A DNA stretch of 6,304 nucleotides, taken from NCBI GenBank assembly GCA_029863825.1, contig JAOTUP010000130.1, positions 1 through 6,304 of the forward strand. Direction: 5' to 3'. Numbering within the stretch: position 1 is the stretch's first letter; each line of letters opens with the position of its first letter. Under the pieces are notes generated by a model that did no database searches, was not told the origin of the DNA, and was given only the letters and a program-made list of their open reading frames with translations. Shown here piece after piece: positions 1 through 6,100 of the stretch. A program made the translations under genes and the position numbers. Source of the stretch: Acidobacteriota bacterium. Lineage in GTDB: Bacteria > Acidobacteriota > Thermoanaerobaculia > Multivoradales > JAHEKO01.

Positions 1-828
1 CCAGTTTCCCGTCGCTGGCGAAAAGCTGCTGAGGAAGGGGTCGGGGTTGGCGTTCCCGTTGTACAGGTGAAGGGTGCCAGACGTATCGAGGACGAGATCC
101 CCGGCGTTGGTCGGGGGCTCGGTGCCGTCGCTCTCGAGGACATAGATCGTTTGCACCAGAGTTCCCGCCGGCGTGTACTCGAGGAGAACATCTTCGTTCG
201 ACACCAGGACATTTCCGGGTGCCAACGATGTCGGGCCGATGCCACCGAAGCTGAAGGCGAGGGATCCGGTCAACGGCAACTCTCCGTTGCAGCTTTGTTC
301 GAAATCCACGGAAATCGAGATCGGCTTGCCCCACCAGTCGTAGATCATCTCGTGAACATCGAACCAGCCGGCTGTCGATGAGCAGCCGAATCCGTGGGCA
401 CTGATCTCCATGTAGGGTTGCGTGGGGTGAAACGGATCGTCTTGGGCATTCGCGTAGAAGCCTGGCGTGAGCTCGACGTTCCCGACTGCAGCGAAAGCGA
501 AGCTCCAATTCTCAGGGGGGGAGTCATGGCTGTAGCGGATGAAGGGGCCCTCGCCAAAACTCCTCTGCATGGACCAGTCCCCAGTGAGATGGGTAAAAGT
601 ACCCGACTCGCCCCGGCCGATCGGATCGCAATCCGGGGGTTCGGAGGAATCACACTGGCTCTCGAACGTAAAGAGCGCGGTCTCTTCGAAATCAGCGGCC
701 CTCAGAAGCGAGGGAAAGACAGTGGCGACCACAAGACATGTGACAATCGTTGTCCGTCGCGTTCTCATACTGGAACGCGCCACGCGGATCGCGTGCCAAA
801 GAGCTTGTATCTGTCGCCAAGATCGCAT
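1..828 (-). CDS. Secreted protein with a beta-rich N-terminal domain and a propeller-like continuation (partial, C-terminus beyond window)
   Basis: The frame stays open for 276 codons from an ATG at 828 to the window edge, so the C-terminus is missing. The start is set by AAGGAG six bases upstream. Residues 1-26 are a long basic n-region, 27-43 are hydrophobic, and signal peptidase would cut near LLRA-AD (44-46). Residues 48-194 resemble a beta-rich domain I know from other secreted bacterial proteins: an opening FTFES strand, an AHGFGCSSTAGWFDVHEMIYD block (145-164) like the usual GRGCNT..G.F.V.E..YD, then DFEQSC (175-180) like the usual DFEQHCEG. Residues 199-276 (GNVLVSNEDVLLEYTPAG..., then GDLVLDTSGTLHLYNGN) look like the first blades of an NHL/SMP-30-type propeller. 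Cysteines 59, 67, 149 and 180 could form disulfides outside the cytoplasm. Function is unknown; a surface or exported binding protein is inference. M21 (768) is an alternative start that would give a more typical signal peptide, but it has no Shine-Dalgarno. No enzymatic motif is visible. Confidence 0.85.
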   Translation of the reverse strand, partial: MRSWRQIQALWHAIRVARSSMRTRRTTIVTCLVVATVFPSLLRAADFEETALFTFESQCDSSEPPDCDPIGRGESGTFTHLTGDWSMQRSFGEGPFIRYSHDSPPENWSFAFAAVGNVELTPGFYANAQDDPFHPTQPYMEISAHGFGCSSTAGWFDVHEMIYDWWGKPISISVDFEQSCNGELPLTGSLAFSFGGIGPTSLAPGNVLVSNEDVLLEYTPAGTLVQTIYVLESDGTEPPTNAGDLVLDTSGTLHLYNGNANPDPFLSSFSPATGNW

Positions 829-832
829 GATT

Positions 833-840
833 CTCTCCTT
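833..840 (-). promoter_or_regulatory. Strong ribosome binding site that fixes the start at 828
   Basis: On the minus strand this reads AAGGAGAG; the AAGGAG core lies six bases before the ATG at 828. It favours the 828 start over the internal ATG at 768, which has no purine-rich tract before it. Confidence 0.75.
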
Positions 841-871
841 CCCTGTTCTCTCACTCCCAGATTCACAGACC

Positions 872-900
872 TGGCGCAGGATATCGAGAGAATTGCGCCA
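872..900 (-). repeat. Inverted repeat upstream of the secreted-protein gene (possible operator or leader hairpin)
   Basis: Seven-base perfect arms TGGCGCA (872-878) and TGCGCCA (894-900) flank a 15-base AT-richer spacer that contains GATATC. It lies 44-72 bases before the start codon at 828, where a promoter or 5' leader would be. A TTGCCG about 16 bases before GATATC on the minus strand is a weak -35/-10 candidate. Arms this short could arise by chance in GC-rich DNA, so the regulatory role is only a suggestion. Confidence 0.3.
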
Positions 901-1124
901 CCGGCAACATTTAGCGTTGCATCGCTCCACCCAGTGCTCGATCAAGATCTCATGCACGACGGGGAGCTGGCTAGGAGTTTACGGGGAAGGTAAGAGTATT
1001 CGCTGTGTGGGAAGCCACAACCGCACCGGCGCCGGCCCTGCAGCGCGATTGACGGGTGGATCTCACCGCGGCGCGCCACAGGATGCGGCGAAGGAAACCG
1101 GCGAGGTGTCTGCGAGGTCGTCAG

Positions 1125-2009
1125 TTAACCGTTCGGTCTGCGGCGCTCGCGCCCAGGCAGCTCGCGGTGAATGTCCGAGCGCTCTTCGAGGATTCTCACG
1201 GCTTCGTCCCCCCCTCGTTGCGGTGCGCGCTCCAGCGCTTCGGCGTAGATCTCTCGACTCAGCTGATGGAATCGAGTCGACTCTGCGTCGTCGCGCACGG
1301 CCTTGGCTGCTCGTCCGAGCTGCAGAAGTGCGTTCGAGACCTCGGCAGCTACCGCCGGATCGAAGTCCTGGCGCTCGACGAGTGAGGTGAGGGACTCTGC
1401 GGCGGCGCCGGTGAACTGCGACCGGTCGGTTAGAGTCGCCGTGGCGGCGATCGATCCCAGGGCTCGCGCACTTTCGACCGGCGCCTCGTCGGCCATCTCG
1501 TCAATGGTGACGATGGCCTTGCCAACGACGTCATCGATCTGTCGTCGAATTCGGCGGTCGGAGACGTGCTGGCGCGTCTTGAGCAGCTCCTGGCTCGATG
1601 CCTCGAGCTGTGCCAGCTTGACCGCCAGCTCCTTGCCTGATGCGGTGTCGACCGCCTCGAGGTCGGCCTGGACCGTCGCCAGCGCTTCGTGCGCTGCCTG
1701 CGATTCGACGCGAGAAGTGACGAGCGCCTGGCCGGCCTCGAACACCGGCTTCCACGAGAAGCCGCACAGCAGAGCGAAGCCGAGCGTTCGCAGAAGTACT
1801 TTGGTATCGCTGTTGCCCAGGACGTAAACGCCGACAAACCCGGCGCCCATCCCGAGCACGAGAGCGGCCGCAATCGCCTTCGTCGTGCTGTCGCTGATCG
1901 GTTCGCCGACGGTAATCGACCAGACCCACGACAGGAGGCCTCCAACGCCTCCGAAACCGACGACCCAAATCGCTGCTCGCCAGTCGACCTGTCCGTTGGA
2001 ATGAGTCAT
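1125..2009 (-). CDS. Membrane protein with three N-terminal helices, coiled coil and helical C-terminal region
   Basis: 294 residues; AGGAGG lies six bases before the ATG, a clear start. Residues 12-32, 44-65 and 71-90 are hydrophobic and fit three transmembrane helices (glycine-rich GFGGVGG in the first). Residues about 98-160 are alanine-, glutamate- and leucine-rich with heptad character (LATVQADLEAVD..., LAQLEASSQELLK), predicting a coiled coil. The rest (about 160-275) is a run of short amphipathic helices (ESARALGSIAATA, AAESLTSLV, AEVSNALLQLGRAAK) that look like HEAT- or TPR-type repeats, ending in an Arg-rich tail. There is no catalytic motif. It follows the 112-residue gene by 38 bases on the same strand, so the two are probably one transcript. 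I do not recognise the family. The build suggests a membrane-anchored scaffold or sensor with a cytoplasmic soluble part, but topology and role are inference. Confidence 0.85.
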   Translation of the reverse strand: MTHSNGQVDWRAAIWVVGFGGVGGLLSWVWSITVGEPISDSTTKAIAAALVLGMGAGFVGVYVLGNSDTKVLLRTLGFALLCGFSWKPVFEAGQALVTSRVESQAAHEALATVQADLEAVDTASGKELAVKLAQLEASSQELLKTRQHVSDRRIRRQIDDVVGKAIVTIDEMADEAPVESARALGSIAATATLTDRSQFTGAAAESLTSLVERQDFDPAVAAEVSNALLQLGRAAKAVRDDAESTRFHQLSREIYAEALERAPQRGGDEAVRILEERSDIHRELPGRERRRPNG

Positions 2010-2047
2010 GAGCAGCCTCCTAGGGAGAGGGGGATAGGGACGCGGAT

Positions 2048-2386
2048 CTACGGGCGCTCATCGAGAACCGGATCGTCGGTTCTGGCACTTCCAGCCGCCG
2101 GCTTGAACTTCACTGCGTACTTGATCAAGCGGCGGCGCGAGACGTGGCCCGTCTGCTTCAGTGTGCAGGTCGCCGTGGGGTTGTCGGGTGTGACTTTGAC
2201 GCTATCGTTCCATTTCTTGGGCGGATACCCTGAGATGACGCGAAAACCGCTCAAGATGGCGTACTGGCTGGGAGCGGCGTCGTGGCTCCAGACGACGTGA
2301 ACCCGAAAGGGCTTGTTTCGCTTGATCTGGGGAAGGGCGACGTCCAGTGTGAAGTTCTTTCTGTCGGCGTGGGCATTGACCGGCAT
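2048..2386 (-). CDS. Small beta-rich hypothetical protein, first gene of a two-gene unit
   Basis: 112 residues; AAAGGAGG lies eight bases before the ATG, a strong start. There is no signal peptide or transmembrane stretch, so it should be cytoplasmic unless exported by another route. Alternating hydrophobic strands (NFTLDVALPQI, FRVHVVWSHD, YAILSGFRVISGY, DSVKVTP, TATCTLK, IKYAVKFKP) suggest a small Ig- or fibronectin-like beta sandwich. It has a basic RRRLIKY segment and a disordered, acidic tail (ARTDDPVLDERP). One cysteine is present. The composition is that of a real folded protein and the ribosome binding site is good, which is why I call it despite having no family. It is spaced 38 bases from the membrane-protein gene downstream, suggesting joint expression and possibly a partner role. 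Function unknown. Confidence 0.75.
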   Translation of the reverse strand: MPVNAHADRKNFTLDVALPQIKRNKPFRVHVVWSHDAAPSQYAILSGFRVISGYPPKKWNDSVKVTPDNPTATCTLKQTGHVSRRRLIKYAVKFKPAAGSARTDDPVLDERP

Positions 2387-2480
2387 GCTCCTGGCCTCCT
2401 TTCAGTGGCGTGACTGCCTGCCCGAGTCCTGGCGAGGCATGGAGGGTTGCCGCTGAGACATTACGCGGACTCTTGCGTTC

Positions 2481-2536
2481 GAGGCTATACCCGAAGAGGC
2501 AGGGGATCGACCCACCCGCAATGGGGGTATCGCCTC
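2481..2536 (-). repeat. Imperfect 12-base inverted repeat, candidate structured 5' leader
   Basis: GAGGCTATACCC (2481-2492) and GGGTATCGCCTC (2525-2536) pair at 11 of 12 positions around a 32-base loop that itself contains GGG-TCGAT-CCC on the minus strand. Read in the minus direction it begins 62 bases after the DUF1223 stop and ends 94 bases before the ATG of the 112-residue gene. No T-run follows on either strand, so it is not a standard intrinsic terminator. A folded leader or regulatory RNA for the downstream two-gene unit fits, as does a protein-binding dyad. I compared it by eye with TPP, fluoride and cyclic-di-GMP riboswitch cores and saw no convincing match. Confidence 0.45.
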
Positions 2537-2598
2537 CGGCACGGGATCGCGAGCGAGGCAACTCAGGAATCCGAAACGTCTGCCTGCGGTCCGCGACT

Positions 2599-3429
2599 TC
2601 AGAGGCGCGCCGGGATCACTGCCGTCGCCGCTGCGTGGACTCCGAGTGTCTCGTCGTCTTGCAGAAAGGCCGTGAGGGAGAGATTCTCTTCGGTCCAGGC
2701 CGGATCGAGATCGAGCTCGATGTGGCCGGAAAGCGAACCGGAGCGGGCGTCAAAGGTGCCGGCGGCGAGAAGCTGTCGCACCACGCGATTGTTCTCGAGC
2801 GTTCGGTGCGCATTCTCGCCTCTGGTGACCGGGGTCTCGAGCCCGTCTTCGACAATTGCGAGCCAGGCACTGAGTCGCTCGACAGCGGGATGCTGTTCGA
2901 ACGCGGCGCTCATGCGAACCGACAGCTGCTGTCCGCCGAGCCGAGTCACGCTGACGTCCAGGGTCGCGAGAGCAGGCACCGCGGTTGCCTCCTCGATCAG
3001 GCGGGTGACTTCACGTCGGTCCGAGCCGACTGCGTGTCGCCGGCCGTTGACGATGATCTGCGGTGTGTAGATCCGGTCGGCGCCGAGAGCGGTGCCGTAT
3101 CGGCGCTGACGCTCGGACCAGGCAGACGAAGAAAAAGGGTCCGTCCAGCCGATGTAGTTCCAGTAGTCGACGTGAAAAGCGAGCGCGATAATCGACGGCT
3201 CACGTTCGGAGAGCTCACTCAGCAGGCGATCAGCTGGTGGGCAGCTCGAGCAGCCCTGAGAGGTGAACAGCTCGACCACGACCGTCTTCGCGGCTGGTAC
3301 GGGAGGCGTCTCACCGATCGCTTCGGTATCCTGTGGCCTCAACGCCAGAGAGGGCAGCGCCACTAGCGCAACGAAGAGAGCCGCGCCGCCGAAGCCCTGA
3401 ACGGTCATCGCTGAGCTTCGACGTTTCAT
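2599..3429 (-). CDS. Secreted DUF1223 family thioredoxin-like protein
   Basis: 276 residues, close to the usual DUF1223 length. An N-terminal KRR and hydrophobic residues 14-30 form a signal peptide. The family hallmark VVVELFTSQGCSSCPPADRL (50-69) carries a Cys60-Ser-Ser-Cys63 pair. FHVDYWNYIGWTDPF (85-99), AWSERQRRYG (103-112) and YTPQIIVNGR (121-130) follow, with Thr-Pro at 122-123 in the cis-proline position of thioredoxin folds. Residues about 150-276 form a beta-rich C-terminal part typical of the family. The CXXC suggests a redox or metal-binding role in the periplasm, but the biochemical function of DUF1223 is not established as far as I know. No strong Shine-Dalgarno precedes the ATG at 3429; M8 (3408) is an alternative start, also without one. 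It is divergent from the lipoprotein gene and is not closely coupled to the next minus-strand gene (212-base gap with an inverted repeat). Confidence 0.92.
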   Translation of the reverse strand: MKRRSSAMTVQGFGGAALFVALVALPSLALRPQDTEAIGETPPVPAAKTVVVELFTSQGCSSCPPADRLLSELSEREPSIIALAFHVDYWNYIGWTDPFSSSAWSERQRRYGTALGADRIYTPQIIVNGRRHAVGSDRREVTRLIEEATAVPALATLDVSVTRLGGQQLSVRMSAAFEQHPAVERLSAWLAIVEDGLETPVTRGENAHRTLENNRVVRQLLAAGTFDARSGSLSGHIELDLDPAWTEENLSLTAFLQDDETLGVHAAATAVIPARL

Positions 3430-3460
3430 GACGTGTGGACGGGCGGTAGGGTATCACCGG

Positions 3461-3475
3461 CAGTGGACACTGTCC
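3461..3475. promoter_or_regulatory. Overlapping palindromes in the divergent intergenic region (candidate operator)
   Basis: CAGTG-GA-CACTG (3461-3472) overlaps GGACA-C-TGTCC (3465-3475). The site lies about 32 bases before the DUF1223 start and about 209 bases before the lipoprotein start. Its place suits an operator for the minus-strand promoter. The arms are only five bases long, so chance is a serious alternative. Confidence 0.25.
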
Positions 3476-3671
3476 TGCGTGTGCGGCGGTCGCCTCCCAC
3501 GGCAACGGCCGCGGGATCGAGAGTGCAAGGCAGGCACTGGATGTGTGTAGGGTGGACCCGTGTGAGCCTGTCCAACTCGAAACTGAGACGATCAGGTTCG
3601 GATGCGGCATGATTTGAGGAGATCGGTTGATCAGGCCCGAAACTTGCACCAAGAAGCTAGGAGTGACGCAT

Positions 3672-3677
3672 AAGGAG
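3672..3677 (+). promoter_or_regulatory. Ribosome binding site that decides the lipoprotein start
   Basis: AAGGAG lies six bases before the ATG at 3684. It favours this start over the in-frame TTG at 3627, which would add 19 polar residues ahead of the signal peptide and spoil it. Confidence 0.75.
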
Positions 3678-3683
3678 ATTGTC

Positions 3684-4853
3684 ATGACAGCTTTTCATTT
3701 CGTTCCTTGGAGTATGAGATCTACGCGGGCCGGGCTTCTTTCGGTTCTGGCGCTTCTGCTGGTGACTGTCGCTGCCTGCGGTCGACTCGAAGACCTCAAG
3801 CAGAGACAGGCTGAGACCACGCCCGCGATCGAGAGTGAGTTGGCCAGCGACGCCGCTGCCGAAGCGGCAGCAAAGGCTCAGGCCGAGGAAGAGGTTCGAG
3901 CCCGTGCAGCGGCGGAAGCCGAGGCGGCTCGCGAGGAGCTCGAGGCGGCGGAGAGAGCGCTGATCGAAAAGGAAGCCAGGCTCGCCGAGAAAGAGGCGCA
4001 GCTGCAGAAACAGCAGGCTCTGCAGGAGGAGCAGGCTCGCCGCCAGCGAGAGGAAACCCGGATGGCTTCCCGCCAGGCGGCGATAGACGAAAAAGAGCGA
4101 GATCTTCTCGAGCGTGAGCAGGATCTCGAGGCACGGGAAGTGAACCTGGCGCTTGCTGAAGATGAACAGAGAGATCTCGAGGAGTCGTCCTATCCGGAGC
4201 AGGAGCTCGCGGCCGAGCCGCAGGAAGGCTGGAGCGACGAAGAGGTCATGGATGATCCTGGTTTCGACAACCGGGACGACGACGCGACGGTGACGCCTGC
4301 GCGCACCTCTCGAGCCTCGCTTCGTCCCGGGAAGGTGTTCGAAGTGGAGTTCCTCGAGACGGTGTCGAGTCGATCAAGCAGCGTCGGCGATACGTTCTCG
4401 GGTCGCCTGGTTCAGGACCTGAGGGCCGAAGACGGGACGCTCGTGATTCCCGCAGGGGCCAAAGTCATAGGGAAGGTGACCGAAGTGACACCGCTCAAGA
4501 AGGTCGGAGGACAGGCCTCTCTCGGCGTCGAGTTCACCCGCATCATCGCCCCGACCGGGGAAGCGGTGGAGATTCGGGCCTCGTTCGTCGAGATGGGAGC
4601 CGACAAGCGAAAGGACAAGAAGAAGATTATCGGTGCCGCGGTCGCCGGTGCCATTCTGGGTCGAGTCATTGGAGGAAAAGGTGGTGAGAATGCTGTCCTC
4701 GGAGCAGCGGTGGGTGCAGCGGCCGGGACGGCAGTGGTGGCTCGGGGCGAAGGGAAGGACGCGGAGATTCCTGCCGGTGAGACGGTGGCTTTGCAGCTCG
4801 AGGAAGTCGTCACCGTCGAAGTAGAGATGACGGGGCCGGTTGATCCGCGGTGA
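3684..4853 (+). CDS. Lipoprotein with long coiled coil and C-terminal VirB10/TrbI-like beta domain carrying a glycine zipper
   Basis: 389 residues from the ATG chosen by AAGGAG. The signal peptide (M11-R-S-T-R, hydrophobic 16-31) ends in a lipobox VTVAAC with Cys32 as the lipidated residue. Residues about 50-167 are Ala/Glu/Arg-rich with clear heptads (LIEKEAR, LAEKEAQ; later IDEKERD, LLEREQD, LEAREVN), a long coiled coil. An acidic linker (about 168-212) follows. Residues 214-303 form a beta domain (VGDTFSGRLVQDL, LVIPAGAKVIGKVTEV, LGVEFTRI) like domains I know from Acidobacteria-type proteins, reminiscent of the VirB10/TrbI beta barrel. It is split by a lysine cluster (308-314) and a Gly/Ala-rich glycine zipper (about 315-352: IIGAAVAGAILG, NAVLGAAVGAAAG), and closes with IPAGETVALQLEEVVTVEVE. 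A role in envelope structure is inference: the lipid anchors one end and the zipper could contact or insert in a membrane. M11 (3714) is a possible shorter start with a poorer ribosome binding site. Confidence 0.88.
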   Translation: MTAFHFVPWSMRSTRAGLLSVLALLLVTVAACGRLEDLKQRQAETTPAIESELASDAAAEAAAKAQAEEEVRARAAAEAEAAREELEAAERALIEKEARLAEKEAQLQKQQALQEEQARRQREETRMASRQAAIDEKERDLLEREQDLEAREVNLALAEDEQRDLEESSYPEQELAAEPQEGWSDEEVMDDPGFDNRDDDATVTPARTSRASLRPGKVFEVEFLETVSSRSSSVGDTFSGRLVQDLRAEDGTLVIPAGAKVIGKVTEVTPLKKVGGQASLGVEFTRIIAPTGEAVEIRASFVEMGADKRKDKKKIIGAAVAGAILGRVIGGKGGENAVLGAAVGAAAGTAVVARGEGKDAEIPAGETVALQLEEVVTVEVEMTGPVDPR

Positions 4854-4895
4854 CAGCATTCACTTACGGTCACAGGGTACGAGCCCAGATGTGGC

Positions 4896-4916
4896 GACTC
4901 GACGCATCGTCGAGTC
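4896..4916. repeat. Perfect 9-base inverted repeat between lipoprotein and desaturase genes
   Basis: GACTCGACG (4896-4904) and CGTCGAGTC (4908-4916) pair perfectly across a three-base CAT loop. It starts 43 bases after the lipoprotein stop and ends 69 bases before the desaturase ATG. No T-tract follows on either strand, so a standard intrinsic terminator is unlikely. It may be an operator for the desaturase promoter just downstream, or a hairpin protecting the 3' end of the lipoprotein transcript. It is the longest perfect dyad I found in this window. Confidence 0.5.
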
Positions 4917-4969
4917 AGGATGGTGTCCTGAGAGCGGTGGGCTCCCCAGATGCTGCGGCCTGCGGTCAG

Positions 4970-4978
4970 TGGTAGAAT
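4970..4978 (+). promoter_or_regulatory. Candidate extended -10 promoter of the desaturase gene
   Basis: TGGTAGAAT contains TAGAAT (five of six bases of TATAAT) preceded by TG one base away, an extended -10 pattern. No good -35 lies 16-18 bases upstream, which extended -10 promoters tolerate. The box ends six bases before the ATG at 4985, so transcription should start at or within a few bases of that codon. Confidence 0.5.
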
Positions 4979-4984
4979 TAAAGT

Positions 4985-6004
4985 ATGCATCAGAGGGCGG
5001 TGCCTCCGAACAAGTACTGGAAGGAGTTGCTGGAGCCGTACATGACGGCCGACAACCGCAAGGCGGCTTTTCAGCTGCTGACGACGGGTGCGCTGTTTGC
5101 GGCGAACTGGCTTCTCATGCTGTGGAGCCTTCAGGCGTCGTATTGGCTGACGCTGATACTGGCGTTACCGGCGGCCGGTTTGCTCACGCGGCTCTTCATC
5201 TTCCAGCATGATTGCGGCCACGGCTCTTTCTTCCGTTGGCGGCGGCTGAACAACATCGTCGGTGGAATTCTCGGCGTTCTCACACTGACGCCATACCGGT
5301 ACTGGCGCCGAACCCACGCGCTTCATCACGGCGCCTCGGGAGATCTCGACCGCCGGTCCTTCGGCGACGTCGTGCTGCTGACCGTCAGGGAGTATCTGGC
5401 CCGATCGCGCTGGGGGCGCCTCAAGTATCGGCTGTATCGTCATCCTTTTGTGCTCTTGGTCATAGGCCCGGCGTACCAGTTCGTCATCAAGCACCGCCTG
5501 CCGTTGGATCTACCCCGCACCTGGAAGAAGGAATGGGCGAGTGTCATGTGGACGAATCTCGCCATCGCCGTCTCCATTGGCCTCACCTCGCTCATCATCG
5601 GCATCGACCGTTTCCTGCTGGTTCAGTTACCGATTACTCTGCTCGCCGGTGCACTCGGCATCTGGTTGTTCTATATCCAGCATCAGTTCGAAGACACCTA
5701 TTGGCGCGAGCATCCGGAATGGAGCTTCCATCGTGCCGCGATAGAGGGGAGCTCGCTCTACGATCTTCCTCGGGTTCTGCACTGGTTTACCGGCAATATC
5801 GGCTATCACCACATTCACCATCTGGCGAGCCGGATTCCCAACTATCGACTCCCTGATTGCTATCGACAAGTGCCCGATCTCCACCATGTCACGCGTCTGA
5901 CCATTCGTCAGAGCCTACGGAGCGCCCGACTTCATCTGTGGGACGAGGAGCGGCAAAAGCTTCTCGGCTTCCGTCAGCTACGGTCAATTCAGGTCGGCGG
6001 TTAG
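4985..6004 (+). CDS. Membrane acyl-lipid fatty acid desaturase (PF00487, Bacillus Des-like)
   Basis: 339 residues. Three histidine boxes bind the di-iron centre: HDCGH (75-79), HALHH (111-115) and HHIHH (275-279); QHQFED (232-237) is a further conserved block. Hydrophobic runs near 35-48, 53-73, 91-103, 156-168, 190-207 and 211-230 make it an integral membrane protein. As I recall Bacillus subtilis Des, the region after box 1 (RYWRRTHALHHGASGDLDRR) and the C-terminal block (FYIQHQFEDTYW... GNIGYHHIHHL... IPNY) resemble it closely, so the likely substrate is a fatty acyl chain in a membrane lipid. The exact double-bond position cannot be read from sequence. It would introduce an oxygen-dependent double bond with electrons from ferredoxin or similar, raising membrane fluidity. 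An in-frame TAA (4979-4981) makes ATG 4985 the furthest possible start. It has no Shine-Dalgarno; GTG 5000 (weak AGAGG) and ATG 5042 (GGAG six bases before) are alternatives. The family-like WKELLEPY (12-19) supports a start at 4985 or 5000. Confidence 0.95.
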   Translation: MHQRAVPPNKYWKELLEPYMTADNRKAAFQLLTTGALFAANWLLMLWSLQASYWLTLILALPAAGLLTRLFIFQHDCGHGSFFRWRRLNNIVGGILGVLTLTPYRYWRRTHALHHGASGDLDRRSFGDVVLLTVREYLARSRWGRLKYRLYRHPFVLLVIGPAYQFVIKHRLPLDLPRTWKKEWASVMWTNLAIAVSIGLTSLIIGIDRFLLVQLPITLLAGALGIWLFYIQHQFEDTYWREHPEWSFHRAAIEGSSLYDLPRVLHWFTGNIGYHHIHHLASRIPNYRLPDCYRQVPDLHHVTRLTIRQSLRSARLHLWDEERQKLLGFRQLRSIQVGG

Positions 6005-6044
6005 CGCCCGTAGAGAATGCGGTGTTCTCTGGCACCGGTGACGT

Positions 6045-6062
6045 GCTACCGACATCGGCAGC
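6045..6062 (+). repeat. Weak dyad between desaturase and prenyltransferase genes
   Basis: GCT-A-CCGA-CA-TCGG-C-AGC forms seven base pairs with one mismatch and a two-base centre. It lies 41 bases after the desaturase stop. No T-run follows. I record it only because it is the best structure in this 96-base gap, and would not call it a terminator. Confidence 0.15.
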
Positions 6063-6100
6063 TTGCCGCCGACTCTGTGGTGACAACGTAGAGCACGCTG

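Larger units (their letters stand above)
829..1124. other. Intergenic region of 296 bases, no gene supported
   Basis: This separates the end of the membrane-protein gene (1125) from the start of the secreted-protein gene (828), both on the minus strand. It holds the ribosome binding site and the inverted repeat near 872-900, a small TGTGG/CCACA hairpin near 1007-1020 and a perfect CCGGCGCCGG palindrome near 1025-1034. None is followed by a T-rich run, so I see no convincing intrinsic terminator for the upstream gene. Open frames across this stretch on the plus strand run antisense through both neighbours and have no family-like sequence. Confidence 0.6.

Noticed and set aside
1007..1034. Terminator at the TGTGG/CCACA hairpin and CCGGCGCCGG palindrome
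   Set aside because: The stems are short or have no loop, and no T-run follows on the minus strand.
394..1390. Long plus-strand open frames (including 539-1390) over the secreted-protein gene and gap
   Set aside because: They run antisense to two supported genes, are Arg/Ser-rich, have no ribosome binding site I trust and show no family pattern.
2481..2536. tRNA or integron attC-like site at the inverted repeat
   Set aside because: There is no GGTTCGAATCC-type T-loop or anticodon arm, and no GTTRRRY/RYYYAAC pair, so neither model fits.
2202..2561. Minus-strand frame of 119 codons covering much of the 2387-2598 gap
   Set aside because: It overlaps the supported 112-residue gene in another frame, lacks a ribosome binding site and has no protein-like pattern, so the gap is better read as non-coding.
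2410..3366. 318-codon plus-strand open frame across the gap and the DUF1223 gene
   Set aside because: It is antisense to a gene with clear DUF1223 motifs; its own translation has the Arg/Gly composition of a shadow frame.
3627..3683. Upstream TTG start for the lipoprotein
   Set aside because: It would place 19 polar residues ahead of the signal peptide, while ATG 3684 has AAGGAG at ideal spacing.
4840..5211. Plus-strand frame bridging the lipoprotein end and desaturase start
   Set aside because: It overlaps both supported genes out of frame and has no family pattern.
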